From: Planctomyces sp. SH-PL14
Lineage (GTDB): Bacteria; Planctomycetota; Planctomycetia; Planctomycetales; Planctomycetaceae
Reading direction: 5' to 3'
Assembly (NCBI RefSeq): GCF_001610835.1
Contig: NZ_CP011270.1
Span: forward strand, 806,001 to 870,000
Length of the DNA: 64,000 nucleotides
The notes under the pieces are model-generated. The model had not been told where the DNA came from and did no database searches. It was given only the letters and a program-made list of their open reading frames with translations. This document shows, in pieces, positions 36,581 through 44,967 of the stretch (position 1 is its first letter; each line of letters starts with the position of its first letter). The position numbers and the translations under genes were made by a program.

Positions 36581-36904
36581 CTGGCCGGCGCGGTTCCCAT
36601 AGCTCAAACCCAACGTGCCACGGCAGCCTGGGGTCAAGGGGGCCACGCCCCCTTGCCGCCGGAGGCATTTTCGTCCCGGAACCGTGGGACACGACGGATG
36701 TCCCCGTTGTGGGACAAGCGTTGAGGACTCCCTCACTCAAGAACGCTTTCGTCGCATTGCCCATTGATTGGTGAGGGGGCATCCGACACGGTGTCCGCGC
36801 TCGGACACGTTCTGCTTTCAACGATGTTCGACGAGACGGGCCTCCGGCGGGCAAGGGGATGTGATCCCCTTGCATCCCCCACCAGGGTTCCCCTGGACCG
36901 GGTT
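36581..36904 (+). repeat. Structured intergenic repeat family, copy F
   Basis: A strongly informative copy. Hairpin II reads CAAGGGGAT-GTG-ATCCCCTTG, a perfect stem unlike the sequence in copies A or B but with the same shape. Hairpin I has loop CCACG. The dyad is GTGTCC-GCGCTC-GGACAC. Its last bases (GGGTTAA) reach the ftsQ stop codon at 36903-36905, so it fills the whole gap between two convergent genes. Confidence 0.9.
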
Positions 36905-37838
36905 AACGGTAGAGCTTGCTGTCGAGGGGGTAGAGCGAGATTGCCTCAAAACCCCGAATGTCGATGTCGTACGGACCCTGCGGCTTGTCGAACGATCCAT
37001 ACGTCGCCAGATAATGCTGCAGCCGCCCGATCTTCTGATCGAACGTCGGCTCCAGATCATCCGCACCGGGGGCCTTCCCCCACTGAATCCGCGACCCGGC
37101 CGAGGTCAACAGCTCAAAGCTGATCTGATCCACCGCGGCCCCCGACACCGGCTTCCCTCCCCGCGGACCGGCAATCCCCACCAGCCCGAACCGCTTCCAG
37201 ATCCGCTCCCGGTCCCCTCCCGGCGTCAGCCGGTCCGCAATCTTCGCTCCCCCTTTGACGACCGCATCCTCCCACACCAGCCCCGCCTGCCTGGGAGGCG
37301 CGGAGCTCACATTGCGGATGTGCGGAAACGCCTCCGCGTCCTGCGGCGAAAAGTCCTTCGGAGGCAGCAGGACTCCATCGGCATCGACGGGATACAGTCC
37401 CGACGACGCTTCAATGAACGCCACCGGCTTGCGGTACGAGAGATCCGCGCTGATCGTGCCGTTCCGGTTCACCGAGACCCGGTTGACCCGGTCGACCCAG
37501 GGATGCTTCTGCAGCTCACGGGCGACCGTCTCCGCCGTCTCCGGCTCCAGGAGCGAGAGCAGCGGATCCCGCCCCTCGAACGACTCCTGGACGACATCGG
37601 CGGGAATCCACTCATGCCCGCCGGGGACCGCGATCGAACGCGAATCGACACGGTATTCGGGCCGCCCCTTCAGGTTCGGAATCAGCCGTGGGGCGTAGGG
37701 GGCAAAGACCCCGATGAACAGCAGGATCGAGAGCGTCAGCAGGATCCGGGGACGCAGCAGCCCGACCAGAATTGAAGGGGACGGCTTGGACGGGGCCGTC
37801 GTGACGCGGGGAGTCGAAGAAGGCCGCTTTCCGGGCAT
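36903..37838 (-). CDS. ftsQ: FtsQ-like cell division protein
   Basis: A protein of 311 residues. A basic Pro/Ser-rich N-terminal tail is followed by one membrane helix (RILLTLSILLFIGVFAPY), then an extracytoplasmic domain. The POTRA-like region has EWIPADVVQESFEGRDPLLSL and ELQKHPWVDRVNRVSVNRNGTISADLSYRKPVAFIE, matching the 'P-W-V-x-x-V-x-V-x-R' and 'E-x-x-P-x-A' patterns of FtsQ/DivIB. A C-terminal part ends in DIDIRGFEAISLYP. It is placed directly after ddl in the order murC-murB-ddl-ftsQ, as in the usual dcw cluster. No ftsA or ftsZ follows; repeat copy F does. Confidence 0.75.
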   Translation of the reverse strand: MPGKRPSSTPRVTTAPSKPSPSILVGLLRPRILLTLSILLFIGVFAPYAPRLIPNLKGRPEYRVDSRSIAVPGGHEWIPADVVQESFEGRDPLLSLLEPETAETVARELQKHPWVDRVNRVSVNRNGTISADLSYRKPVAFIEASSGLYPVDADGVLLPPKDFSPQDAEAFPHIRNVSSAPPRQAGLVWEDAVVKGGAKIADRLTPGGDRERIWKRFGLVGIAGPRGGKPVSGAAVDQISFELLTSAGSRIQWGKAPGADDLEPTFDQKIGRLQHYLATYGSFDKPQGPYDIDIRGFEAISLYPLDSKLYR

Positions 37839-37929
37839 GGGATCAGTCGGGCGCAGGGTCGTGCCGCCGCCATGCGAGAATGCTCCTGCTTCTCATCTCG
37901 GCTGACCCGCCGCCGAACTTTGCTCCGCT

Positions 37930-38931
37930 CTAGCCCGCCCGCCGATCCGCTACATCCGGCCACCGGTCGTAGGGAGAAGACACAATCTGCGGGACCGGAT
38001 TTCCCTGCAGGGCGAGGCGCATCGTCTCTTCGCACAGGGTCCCGAGCGTCCACCCCGCCCGCTCCGCCGCCTTGGGGACGAGGCTGTGATCGGTGAGCCC
38101 GGGGACTGTATTGACCTCGAGCACGAACGGTTGACTGGACCGGTCCACCCGGATGTCGACCCGCGACAGCCCGATGACGCCGAGCGAACCGGCGGCGCGG
38201 GCCGCGAGAGCGGCGATCCGGTCCCGTTCGCCGGACGTGACGCCGCCGTCGAAGTCGTACCCGGTCGTCTCCCGGCCGTACTTGTCGTCGAAATCGAAGA
38301 TCTGGCCCGGAACGGTGACCTTCAGCGGCGGCAACGGGCGGTCGTCGAGCAGGCCGACGGTCCACTCGGTCCCGACGATGGCCTGTTCGATCAGCACCAC
38401 GGGGCCGAACGAGAACGCCCGCTCGCAGGCGGCGATCAACCCGTCCGCCGCGGCCACGAACGAAACCCCCAGGCTCGATCCCTCCTGGTCCGGCTTCACC
38501 ACCAGCGGAAAGCCCACGGACTCGGCGAGCGACCGGAGTTCCTCACGCGAGCGCGACGCCTGGACGACGAGGCCGCGGGGAGTCGAGATCTCGTGGTTTC
38601 GAAACTCTGCCTTGGCGGCCGACTTGCTGAAGGCGAGCCGCGATGCCGCCGGGCCGCTTCCAGTATAGGGAATCCCCCGACGTTCGAGGATCTTCTGGAC
38701 CTGCCCGTCTTCGCCGAATCGACCGTGCAGGGCGATGAAGGCGAAATCGCCAAGCTGCCAGCGGAACCTTTCGACCGACTCTTCCAGCGGGTCCAGCGGA
38801 CGAACGGCATACCCGAGCGATGCGAGGGCACACGTCACGGCCCGTCCGCTCCTCAGGCTGATCTCCCGCTCGGACGAGCCTCCGCCGAGCAGCACGACGA
38901 TCCGGCGGACCCCAGCGACCAGTTCCCGCAT
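37930..38931 (-). CDS. ddl: D-alanine--D-alanine ligase
   Basis: A protein of 333 residues, ATP-grasp fold. N-terminal LLGGGSSEREISLRSGRAV, FIALHGRFGEDGQVQ and IPYTGSGPAASRLAFSK are the Ddl signatures. LVVKPDQEGSSLGVSF and GLSRVDIRVD complete the ATP/Mg site, and VLEVNTVPGLTDHSLVPKAA is the C-terminal signature. It makes the D-Ala-D-Ala dipeptide for peptidoglycan. It sits between murB and ftsQ with gaps of 91 and 109 bases. Confidence 0.95.
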   Translation of the reverse strand: MRELVAGVRRIVVLLGGGSSEREISLRSGRAVTCALASLGYAVRPLDPLEESVERFRWQLGDFAFIALHGRFGEDGQVQKILERRGIPYTGSGPAASRLAFSKSAAKAEFRNHEISTPRGLVVQASRSREELRSLAESVGFPLVVKPDQEGSSLGVSFVAAADGLIAACERAFSFGPVVLIEQAIVGTEWTVGLLDDRPLPPLKVTVPGQIFDFDDKYGRETTGYDFDGGVTSGERDRIAALAARAAGSLGVIGLSRVDIRVDRSSQPFVLEVNTVPGLTDHSLVPKAAERAGWTLGTLCEETMRLALQGNPVPQIVSSPYDRWPDVADRRAG

Positions 38932-39040
38932 GGCGCGACCTCCCTGTCCTACGGTTGTCAGCGGAAAGCGATTCCCCCGTGCGGCGAGGCACTCCGGCCG
39001 CCCGCAACGAGGGATCCGACTCGACCCGAAGGCCGGCCTC

Positions 39041-39919
39041 TCACCACACCTGGATTTCCAGCTCGAGATCGACGCCGTACTTCTCCGCGACCGTCGTCCG
39101 GATCAGGTCGATCAGCGTCAGGACGTCCGCCGAGCGGACCCCGACGTCGGTCACGATGAAGTTCGCGTGGCGATCGCTCACTTCGCACTTCCCGACGCGA
39201 GTCCCCTTGAGACCCGCCTGCTCGATCAGGGCTCCCGCGCTCTGGCCGCGGGGATTCTTGAAGATGCACCCGGCCGACTGGAACGAGAGGGGCTGCGCCG
39301 CCTTCTTCAGGACCCAGGTCTTCTTCATCCGCTGGGCGATCTCGTCCGCATTCTCCGGCTTGAGATCGAACTCCACCGACAGAATCGCGAGTTCGTTGAG
39401 GCTGCTGGACCGGTAGGCGAAGGAAAGCTCGTCCTCCTCGCGGACGACGATGTCTCCCTGGGCGGTCAGCACCGTCACGCGGGTGACGTGTTCGCCGATC
39501 TCGCCGGTCCGGCCGCCGGAGTTGCCGCGGACCGCTCCGCCGACGGTCCCGGGGATCCCGACCAGCGACTCCAGTCCCGCCAGGCCCGCTTCCGCGGCCC
39601 GGGTAACGACATGCGACAGGAGGGCTCCGGCCCCCGCCTTGAGCCGCTCCCCTTCGATGGTGACTTCGGCAAAGGCCGGGGCGGAAAGGCGGATCACCGC
39701 CCCCGGCACCCCTTCGTCACGGACGAGGATGTTCGATCCCCCGCCGAGGACGCGGATCGGCAGTCCGGCGGCGTGACAGGCGGACGCGACCCCCTTCAGC
39801 TCGTCGACGCTCCGCGGCTCGAAGAAGAGCTGGGCCGGTCCCCCCACCTTCATCCAGGTGTGCGGGGCCAGCGGCTCGTCACGCCGCGTGATTTCGTTGA
39901 AGTCGTCGAGAGAGGGCAT
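39041..39919 (-). CDS. murB: UDP-N-acetylenolpyruvoylglucosamine reductase
   Basis: A protein of 292 residues of the type II (short) MurB form. FAD-binding: APHTWMKVGGPA, IRVLGGGSNILVRD, GIPGTVGGAVRGNSGG. The catalytic serine is in SFQSAGCIFKNP (S-A-G-C-I-F-K-N-P), with RVGKCEVSDRHANFIV further on. It reduces the enolpyruvyl group of UDP-GlcNAc-enolpyruvate. Its ATG at 39919 lies 41 bases inside the 3' end of murC, so the two overlap out of frame and are probably coupled. A longer in-frame start at 39955 would increase the overlap. Confidence 0.95.
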   Translation of the reverse strand: MPSLDDFNEITRRDEPLAPHTWMKVGGPAQLFFEPRSVDELKGVASACHAAGLPIRVLGGGSNILVRDEGVPGAVIRLSAPAFAEVTIEGERLKAGAGALLSHVVTRAAEAGLAGLESLVGIPGTVGGAVRGNSGGRTGEIGEHVTRVTVLTAQGDIVVREEDELSFAYRSSSLNELAILSVEFDLKPENADEIAQRMKKTWVLKKAAQPLSFQSAGCIFKNPRGQSAGALIEQAGLKGTRVGKCEVSDRHANFIVTDVGVRSADVLTLIDLIRTTVAEKYGVDLELEIQVW

Positions 39920-41357
39920 GACACACGCGTTCAATGTTTCCGGCCCCGGCGACAAGAAACACGTCCCCCGGGCGGGCGTCAGTCTCTAATGCCGCCGAGA
40001 CATGGTCAAGGCTTGGTACGAATCGGGCCGGAACCCCCTCCCGGGTGATTTCGTCCGCCAGCGATCGCGACACCGTGACATGCTCCGATCCGTAGACTTC
40101 CCGAGCCCCGAAGACCGGGCAGATCAGGACGTCATTCGCGTCGGCGAAGGCAGAGGCGAACTCGTCAAACAGGGCTCGCGTGCGGGACAGCTGATGCGGC
40201 TGGAACGCGCATCGGATTCGCCGGTCGCCATAGGCCTCCCGCACGGCTCGCAGCGTGGCGCGGATTTCCGTCGGGTGGTGGGCATAATCGTCGATAACGG
40301 TCACGCCGCGGAACTGGCCGACGACTTCCAGCCGCCGCCGCAGTCCCGTGAACGACTCCAGCCCGGCCAGGATGGCGTCGGTCGGAACGTCGAGAACATC
40401 GCACACCGCCGCGGCGGCCGCCGCGTTGCCGATCTGGTGACCTCCGAGGTGCGGCCAGCGGACCGCCCCCATCCGTGATCCATCGTGAAACAGGTCGAAA
40501 GCGACCTCGCCGCCGCCCTGGCTCCGCATCGACGCCGACCATCCGGAGGTGGCGGGCTCCGGCGAGTACCAAGCGATGCGGCCGTTGCAGCTTCGCGCAA
40601 GCTCCGGGGCCTCGGGAGACCGGCGGTTGAGGACCAGGGTCCCCTCGCGGGGGATCCGGACCGCAAACTGGCGGTAGGCCTCGACCATCTCGTCGACCGT
40701 CGCATAGCAGTCGAAATGATCGGGCTCGATGTTCAGGATCACGCCGACCTGCGGCGAGAGGTGGAGGAAGTGCCGCCGGTATTCGCAGCTCTCGACGACG
40801 AGCGGCCCGCTCCCGCCCCGGCCGTTACGGGCGGCGCCGATCGCTTCCGCCCCGCAGAAGACCGAGGGATCGCGACCAGCGGCCTCCAGGATCGAGGCGA
40901 TCATCGCGGTGGTCGAGCTCTTGCCGTGCGTCCCGGCGACCGAGATCCCGACACGGCCGCGCATCAGCGTTCCGAGGGCCTCGGGATAAGAGAGTGTGCG
41001 GATACCCCGGCGACGGGCTTCCTGGAGTTCCGGATGCTCGTCCGGAACAGCTGCGCTGTGGATCACTGCGGAGACGGGTTCGGAGAGGTTCTCGACCCCT
41101 TGCCGCGCCGTGGCCGAGATCCCGTGACCGGAGAAGTGGCTCCGCAGGTCGGGAGTCAGGGCGGTGTCGGATCCTGAGACGCAGCAGCCGGAATCCGCCA
41201 GCCACTCCGCGAGGGCCTTCATCCCGGCGCCGGCCACGCCAACGAGATGCACCCGGTCGAACGGGACCGGGACGGAAAGAGGGGCGGAACCCGCCCGAGT
41301 CCTGAAAGCAGGGGAGAGCGCCGGGGCGCCGATGCTGTCGCCGGAATGTTCGTCCAT
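39879..41357 (-). CDS. murC: UDP-N-acetylmuramate--L-alanine ligase
   Basis: 492 residues from ATG 41357, which has an AGGA six bases upstream. It begins with a ~30-residue extension before HLVGVAGAGMKALAEWLADSG (the UDP-binding loop). The ATP loop is VAGTHGKSSTTAMIASILE, with NIEPDHFDCY and HPTEIRATLRAVRE (DDYAHHPTEI is the family signature) further on. It adds L-Ala to UDP-MurNAc. The SSTTA in place of the usual TTT following the P-loop is a common MurC variant. An in-frame ATG at 41375 is possible, but lies at the base of a hairpin. Confidence 0.95.
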   Translation of the reverse strand: MDEHSGDSIGAPALSPAFRTRAGSAPLSVPVPFDRVHLVGVAGAGMKALAEWLADSGCCVSGSDTALTPDLRSHFSGHGISATARQGVENLSEPVSAVIHSAAVPDEHPELQEARRRGIRTLSYPEALGTLMRGRVGISVAGTHGKSSTTAMIASILEAAGRDPSVFCGAEAIGAARNGRGGSGPLVVESCEYRRHFLHLSPQVGVILNIEPDHFDCYATVDEMVEAYRQFAVRIPREGTLVLNRRSPEAPELARSCNGRIAWYSPEPATSGWSASMRSQGGGEVAFDLFHDGSRMGAVRWPHLGGHQIGNAAAAAAVCDVLDVPTDAILAGLESFTGLRRRLEVVGQFRGVTVIDDYAHHPTEIRATLRAVREAYGDRRIRCAFQPHQLSRTRALFDEFASAFADANDVLICPVFGAREVYGSEHVTVSRSLADEITREGVPARFVPSLDHVSAALETDARPGDVFLVAGAGNIERVCHALSRRLQRNHAA

Positions 41358-41372
41358 GATTTCCTGTTCACG

Positions 41373-41396
41373 CATCGGCCAGTCCGTTGGCCGATG
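41373..41396 (-). promoter_or_regulatory. 9-bp hairpin just upstream of the murC start
   Basis: CATCGGCCA (41373-41381) and TGGCCGATG (41388-41396) are exact inverted copies with a GTCCGT loop. The hairpin lies 15 bases ahead of the murC ATG, just before its ribosome binding site on the minus strand. It could modulate murC translation or be an operator. The rest of the 332-base gap to the divergent 41690 gene shows no gene. Confidence 0.45.
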
Positions 41397-41689
41397 GGCG
41401 GAACGTACCGCGATCGCGGCCCGGCGGGAAAGGCGAATCCGTCCGGTCCTCCGGCCTGCATCGTCCTCCTCCCGAAGATCGAACAGTGTCTTAACATGCG
41501 ATCTGGAGCGGTTTTGCGGGGCGAGCCACCGGTTTCCCCCGGTTGATTCGCCGTAGGAATCCGGCTCCCCGTGTGGCGAAGAGGGGCGGACGGTCGACAT
41601 ACTGAAATGACTCGATGTGTCGTCCCGTGCGACGGACGCCCGCCCGACCCCCGCAACCGCCCCGGTTGCCCCAGCCCTCCAAGTCTTCC

Positions 41690-42712
41690 ATGGCCCAGCG
41701 ACTCCAAGGCATTTTCACCCCCAACCTGGTCCCGTACGACAGCCAGGGGGACATCAACGAGCCGGAGTTCCGTCGGTACATCGACTGGCTGATCTCGCGT
41801 GGGGTTCATGGCCTCTATCCGAACGGGTCGACCGGAGAATTCACGCGGTTCACCCCGGAAGAGCGGCGGCGGATCCTGGCGATCGTCGCCGACCAGGTCC
41901 GCGGGCGGGTTCCGATCCTCGCCGGGGCTGCGGAGGCGAACGTCAAGGAGACGCTGAAGGCGTGCGAGTACGCCTATTCGCTCGGCATCCGCGCCGTCGC
42001 GATCGTTTCCCCCTTCTATTACAAGCTCAGCCCGGCGTCGGTGTGCGCGTACTTCCGGGAGATCGGCCGGAACACGCCGATCGACGTGACGCTCTACAAC
42101 ATCCCGATGTTCGCCAGCCCGATCGACGTCCCCACGGTGCAGCGGCTGAGCGAGGAGTGCGACAAGATCGTCGGGATCAAGGACTCCTCCGGCGAGCTGC
42201 CGCACATGATCCGGATGATCAAGGCGGTCCGGCCGAACCGTCCCGAGTTCTCGTTCCTGACCGGCTGGGACGCGGCCCTGATGCCGATGCTGCTCGTCGG
42301 CTGCGACGGTGGAACGAACGCTTCGAGCGGTGTCGTTCCCGAGCTGACGCGGCGGCTGTATGACCTCACCATGGCCCGGAAGATCGACGAGGCCCGCGAG
42401 CTGCAGTACGACCTCGTGACGCTGTTCGACACGATGATCTACCAGGCGGAGTTCCCGGACGGCTTCCGCGCGGCAGTGAACCTCCGCGGGTTCCAGATGG
42501 GCCAGGGGCGGCAGCCGCTGTCCGAGAAGCAGCAGACCGACCTCACGACGCTCAGCCGGACGCTGCAGTGCCTGCTGTCGTCGCAGGGCTTCACCGATCA
42601 GCCGATCGGCGGCTGCCCGGTCGATGGGGCCTCGAAGCCGGTCGGACAGGACGTGACGGTGATCGTCCAGACCGTCGTGGCGGAGCTGAAGCGCCGCGGA
42701 CTGATGTCCTGA
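41690..42712 (+). CDS. Dihydrodipicolinate synthase/N-acetylneuraminate lyase-family aldolase
   Basis: A protein of 340 residues. TIM-barrel class I aldolase motifs: [11 protein letters not shown] near the N-terminus, the catalytic tyrosine in LYNIPMF, and the Schiff-base lysine in [14 protein letters not shown]. The body matches the DapA superfamily (usual ~300 residues); an extra ~35-residue C-terminal part ([13 protein letters not shown] onward) is atypical. The family includes DapA, NanA and sugar-acid aldolases; the substrate cannot be told from motifs. It is not next to other dap genes. Its stop is ten bases from the fabD stop (convergent). Confidence 0.85.
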   Translation: MAQRLQGIFTPNLVPYDSQGDINEPEFRRYIDWLISRGVHGLYPNGSTGEFTRFTPEERRRILAIVADQVRGRVPILAGAAEANVKETLKACEYAYSLGIRAVAIVSPFYYKLSPASVCAYFREIGRNTPIDVTLYNIPMFASPIDVPTVQRLSEECDKIVGIKDSSGELPHMIRMIKAVRPNRPEFSFLTGWDAALMPMLLVGCDGGTNASSGVVPELTRRLYDLTMARKIDEARELQYDLVTLFDTMIYQAEFPDGFRAAVNLRGFQMGQGRQPLSEKQQTDLTTLSRTLQCLLSSQGFTDQPIGGCPVDGASKPVGQDVTVIVQTVVAELKRRGLMS

Positions 42713-42721
42713 GCCGCCGAC

Positions 42722-43633
42722 TTACTGCGAGTCGTTGATGACCGTGCAGGGGGTCTTGCGGCTGATCCGCTTCATGAGCCCCGTCAGCACGCGGCCGGGA
42801 CCGATCTCGTAGAACTCGGTGATGCCGGCGTCGAGCATCGACTTCACGCAGTCCTCCCATCGGACGGGGCTGACCACCTGCCGGACGAGAACCTCCTTGA
42901 TCTCCTGCGGGTCGGTGTGGGACTTCGCGTCGACGTTCGAGACGACCGGAATCCGCGGGGAGGAGAGGTTCGCCGGAGCGAGAGCCTGACGGAGCCGCTC
43001 GTCCGCCGGCTTCATGATGTCCGTGTGGAAGGCCCCGGCGACGGCGAGCGGAACGACGCGGGCGTTGGCCGCCTCGGCGAGATCGATCGCCTTTTCGATG
43101 GAGGCGTTCACACCGGAGACCACGAGGTTTCCGGGGCAGAGATAGTTGGCGATCTCGAGCGTTCCGGTCCTGGCCGCTTCGTCACGAATCTGCTGCACCT
43201 GCTCCAGGCTGAGCATGAGGATGCTGGCCATTCCCGAGGGAGTGGCGTCCGCTGCATCCTGCATCGCCCGTCCGCGGGCCTGGACGACGCGGAGGCCGTC
43301 TTCGAACGACATCGCGCCGGCGAAGACGAGGGCCGTGTATTCGCCGAGGCTCAGGCCGGCGCTCATCTCGCACCGCTCCGCGAGACCGGGCTGATCCGCC
43401 TTCAGCTTCTCGAGGCAGGCGAGGCTCGTCACGAAGATCGCCGGCTGGCTGACCGCGGTCGAGTCGAGCTCGGCCGACGGCCCCTCGAAGCAGAGCTGCT
43501 TGAGGTCGTAACCGAGGATCGCATTGGCCCGGTCGAAGAGTTCCGCCGCCGCGGGGCAGGACTCCGCGATCTTCTTCCCCATGCCGATGTGCTGGGCTCC
43601 CTGGCCGGGGAACATGAACGCGACTCGTTCCAT
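42722..43633 (-). CDS. fabD: Malonyl-CoA:ACP transacylase
   Basis: 303 residues from ATG 43633; AGGAG is seven bases upstream. The N-terminus MERVAFMFPGQGAQHIGMGK, the nucleophile serine in AGLSLGEYTALVFAG, the catalytic histidine in AGAFHTDIM, and the GQGAQ loop are all present, with YEIGPGRVLTGLMKR at the end. It loads malonyl groups on ACP for fatty acid synthesis. It stands alone; fabH, fabG and acpP are not adjacent. The divergent desaturase gene across the 328-base gap may be linked in function (membrane lipid synthesis). Confidence 0.95.
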   Translation of the reverse strand: MERVAFMFPGQGAQHIGMGKKIAESCPAAAELFDRANAILGYDLKQLCFEGPSAELDSTAVSQPAIFVTSLACLEKLKADQPGLAERCEMSAGLSLGEYTALVFAGAMSFEDGLRVVQARGRAMQDAADATPSGMASILMLSLEQVQQIRDEAARTGTLEIANYLCPGNLVVSGVNASIEKAIDLAEAANARVVPLAVAGAFHTDIMKPADERLRQALAPANLSSPRIPVVSNVDAKSHTDPQEIKEVLVRQVVSPVRWEDCVKSMLDAGITEFYEIGPGRVLTGLMKRISRKTPCTVINDSQ

Positions 43634-43821
43634 GACTTCACTCCTGTTCGCGACTTCTGGCGGAACGATGGTGTAGTCGAGGGACCGGCACGGGGCAATC
43701 GTCCTCTTTCGCAGAACCGGTTTTCGAAAGTCAAGCTGCGAATCGGGGACAGCGGCGTCCGAAGTTGTGAATCCCCGGATGGCACGGACCTCCTTGGAAG
43801 ACGGAAGGAGACGTTGCGTTT

Positions 43822-43837
43822 TGTCAGCTAGCTGACA
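43822..43837. promoter_or_regulatory. 16-bp perfect palindrome in the fabD-desaturase divergent region
   Basis: TGTCAGCTAGCTGACA is exactly self-complementary. It lies 125 bases before the desaturase start and 189 bases from the fabD start. It fits the size of a binding site for a dimeric regulator of either gene, but does not match the FadR, FabR or FabT consensus that I know. The rest of this 328-base gap has no gene. Confidence 0.5.
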
Positions 43838-43961
43838 CAATCTTGAGATAGAGGTCCTCCCCCAAGGACTTCGTGCCGACCTGCCGGTTTTTTGAATGCG
43901 CCCGAACTCGAATGCCGAGTGAGTCCGTGCGCATACCGGTCCCGCCTGCACAATTGGTTTC

Positions 43962-44912
43962 ATGTCGACGATTGAAACGCACGACTACACCGAACTCGAT
44001 CTTCAGAGTCGGCGACTGATCCTGCTGGTTCCCTTCCTCGCCGCAACGGTCGTCTGGAGTTGGTGGACCACAAACCCGTACATCCCGTGGCTGCTGGCGG
44101 TCCCGATCGCCTACTTCTTTCTGTGCGCCACAAGCCTGCTGCATGAATTCATTCATCGCATCAACCACGTCCGCTGCCGGTGGTGGGCCCGCTTCATCGG
44201 AATGCTGATCGTCACCCCGGCAACCGCCTACCGTGAGACTCACGTCCGCCATCACGCTTACCTGAATCGTCCGGTCGACTGGGAGCTGTGGCCCTATTCC
44301 GATCCGAACTGCTCGCGGGGCTTTCGCCGGCTCTTTGCCTGGTTCGACATCCTGGCCGGGCTTGCGACCTCCCCGCTGGTCTACGGACGGATCTACTGGT
44401 CGCGGCAATCCCCGCTCTCGCCCGAGGTCCGGCGGCAGATCACGTTCGAATACCTCGCCTCACTCGTCTTCTGGGGCGCCGTCATCGCCGGAGTGGCCTA
44501 CTACGGACAGTGGTGGAACTTCACCCTCGCCGTCATGCTGCCATGGTGGATGGCGGGGGTCATGCAGACGATGCGGAAGTTCACCGAGCACCTCGGGATG
44601 AGCAGCTTCGATCCGCTGGAAGGGACCCGCACGGTCCATGGCGGCAACGTCATTACGCGGGTCTGCTCGTACCTCAACAGCGACATCTTCGTCCACGGAC
44701 CGCATCACCGCAGCCCGATGGTCACGGCGGACGAGCTGGACACCTTCGCCACCGAACTCCGGACGCAGCAGGAGCGGAAGCTGCCGTTCTACCGGACGTA
44801 CTTCGCGGCGACGTGGGCAATGCTCCCGCACCTGCTCCTGAACCCCGGCTGCGGGGAGAACGCAACACCGGGCCCGACGGACCCTTCGCAGTCCGCCCCG
44901 GTCACCGCCTGA
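43962..44912 (+). CDS. Membrane fatty acid desaturase-family protein
   Basis: A protein of 316 residues with about four hydrophobic helices (LILLVPFLAATVVWSWW, PWLLAVPIAYFFLCATSLL, LASLVFWGAVIAGVAYY and WNFTLAVMLPWWMAGVM). The three histidine boxes of the family are HEFIHR, HVRHH and HGPHHR, which hold the di-iron centre. The enzyme probably introduces a double bond or hydroxyl into acyl chains in the membrane. The exact substrate (fatty acyl, sterol, or carotenoid type) is not clear. Confidence 0.88.
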   Translation: MSTIETHDYTELDLQSRRLILLVPFLAATVVWSWWTTNPYIPWLLAVPIAYFFLCATSLLHEFIHRINHVRCRWWARFIGMLIVTPATAYRETHVRHHAYLNRPVDWELWPYSDPNCSRGFRRLFAWFDILAGLATSPLVYGRIYWSRQSPLSPEVRRQITFEYLASLVFWGAVIAGVAYYGQWWNFTLAVMLPWWMAGVMQTMRKFTEHLGMSSFDPLEGTRTVHGGNVITRVCSYLNSDIFVHGPHHRSPMVTADELDTFATELRTQQERKLPFYRTYFAATWAMLPHLLLNPGCGENATPGPTDPSQSAPVTA

Positions 44913-44967
44913 GCTTCAGAGGTCTGCGACCGGCACCGAGGCCGCCGCGCGAAGTCCTCTCGCGGGA

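Noticed and set aside
41690-42712. Assignment of this gene as dapA
   Set aside because: The catalytic residues are shared by the whole superfamily, the protein is ~40 residues longer than DapA, and no lysine genes are adjacent.
43772-43796. TGGCACG as a sigma-54 -24 box before the desaturase gene
   Set aside because: No TTGC at the required distance.
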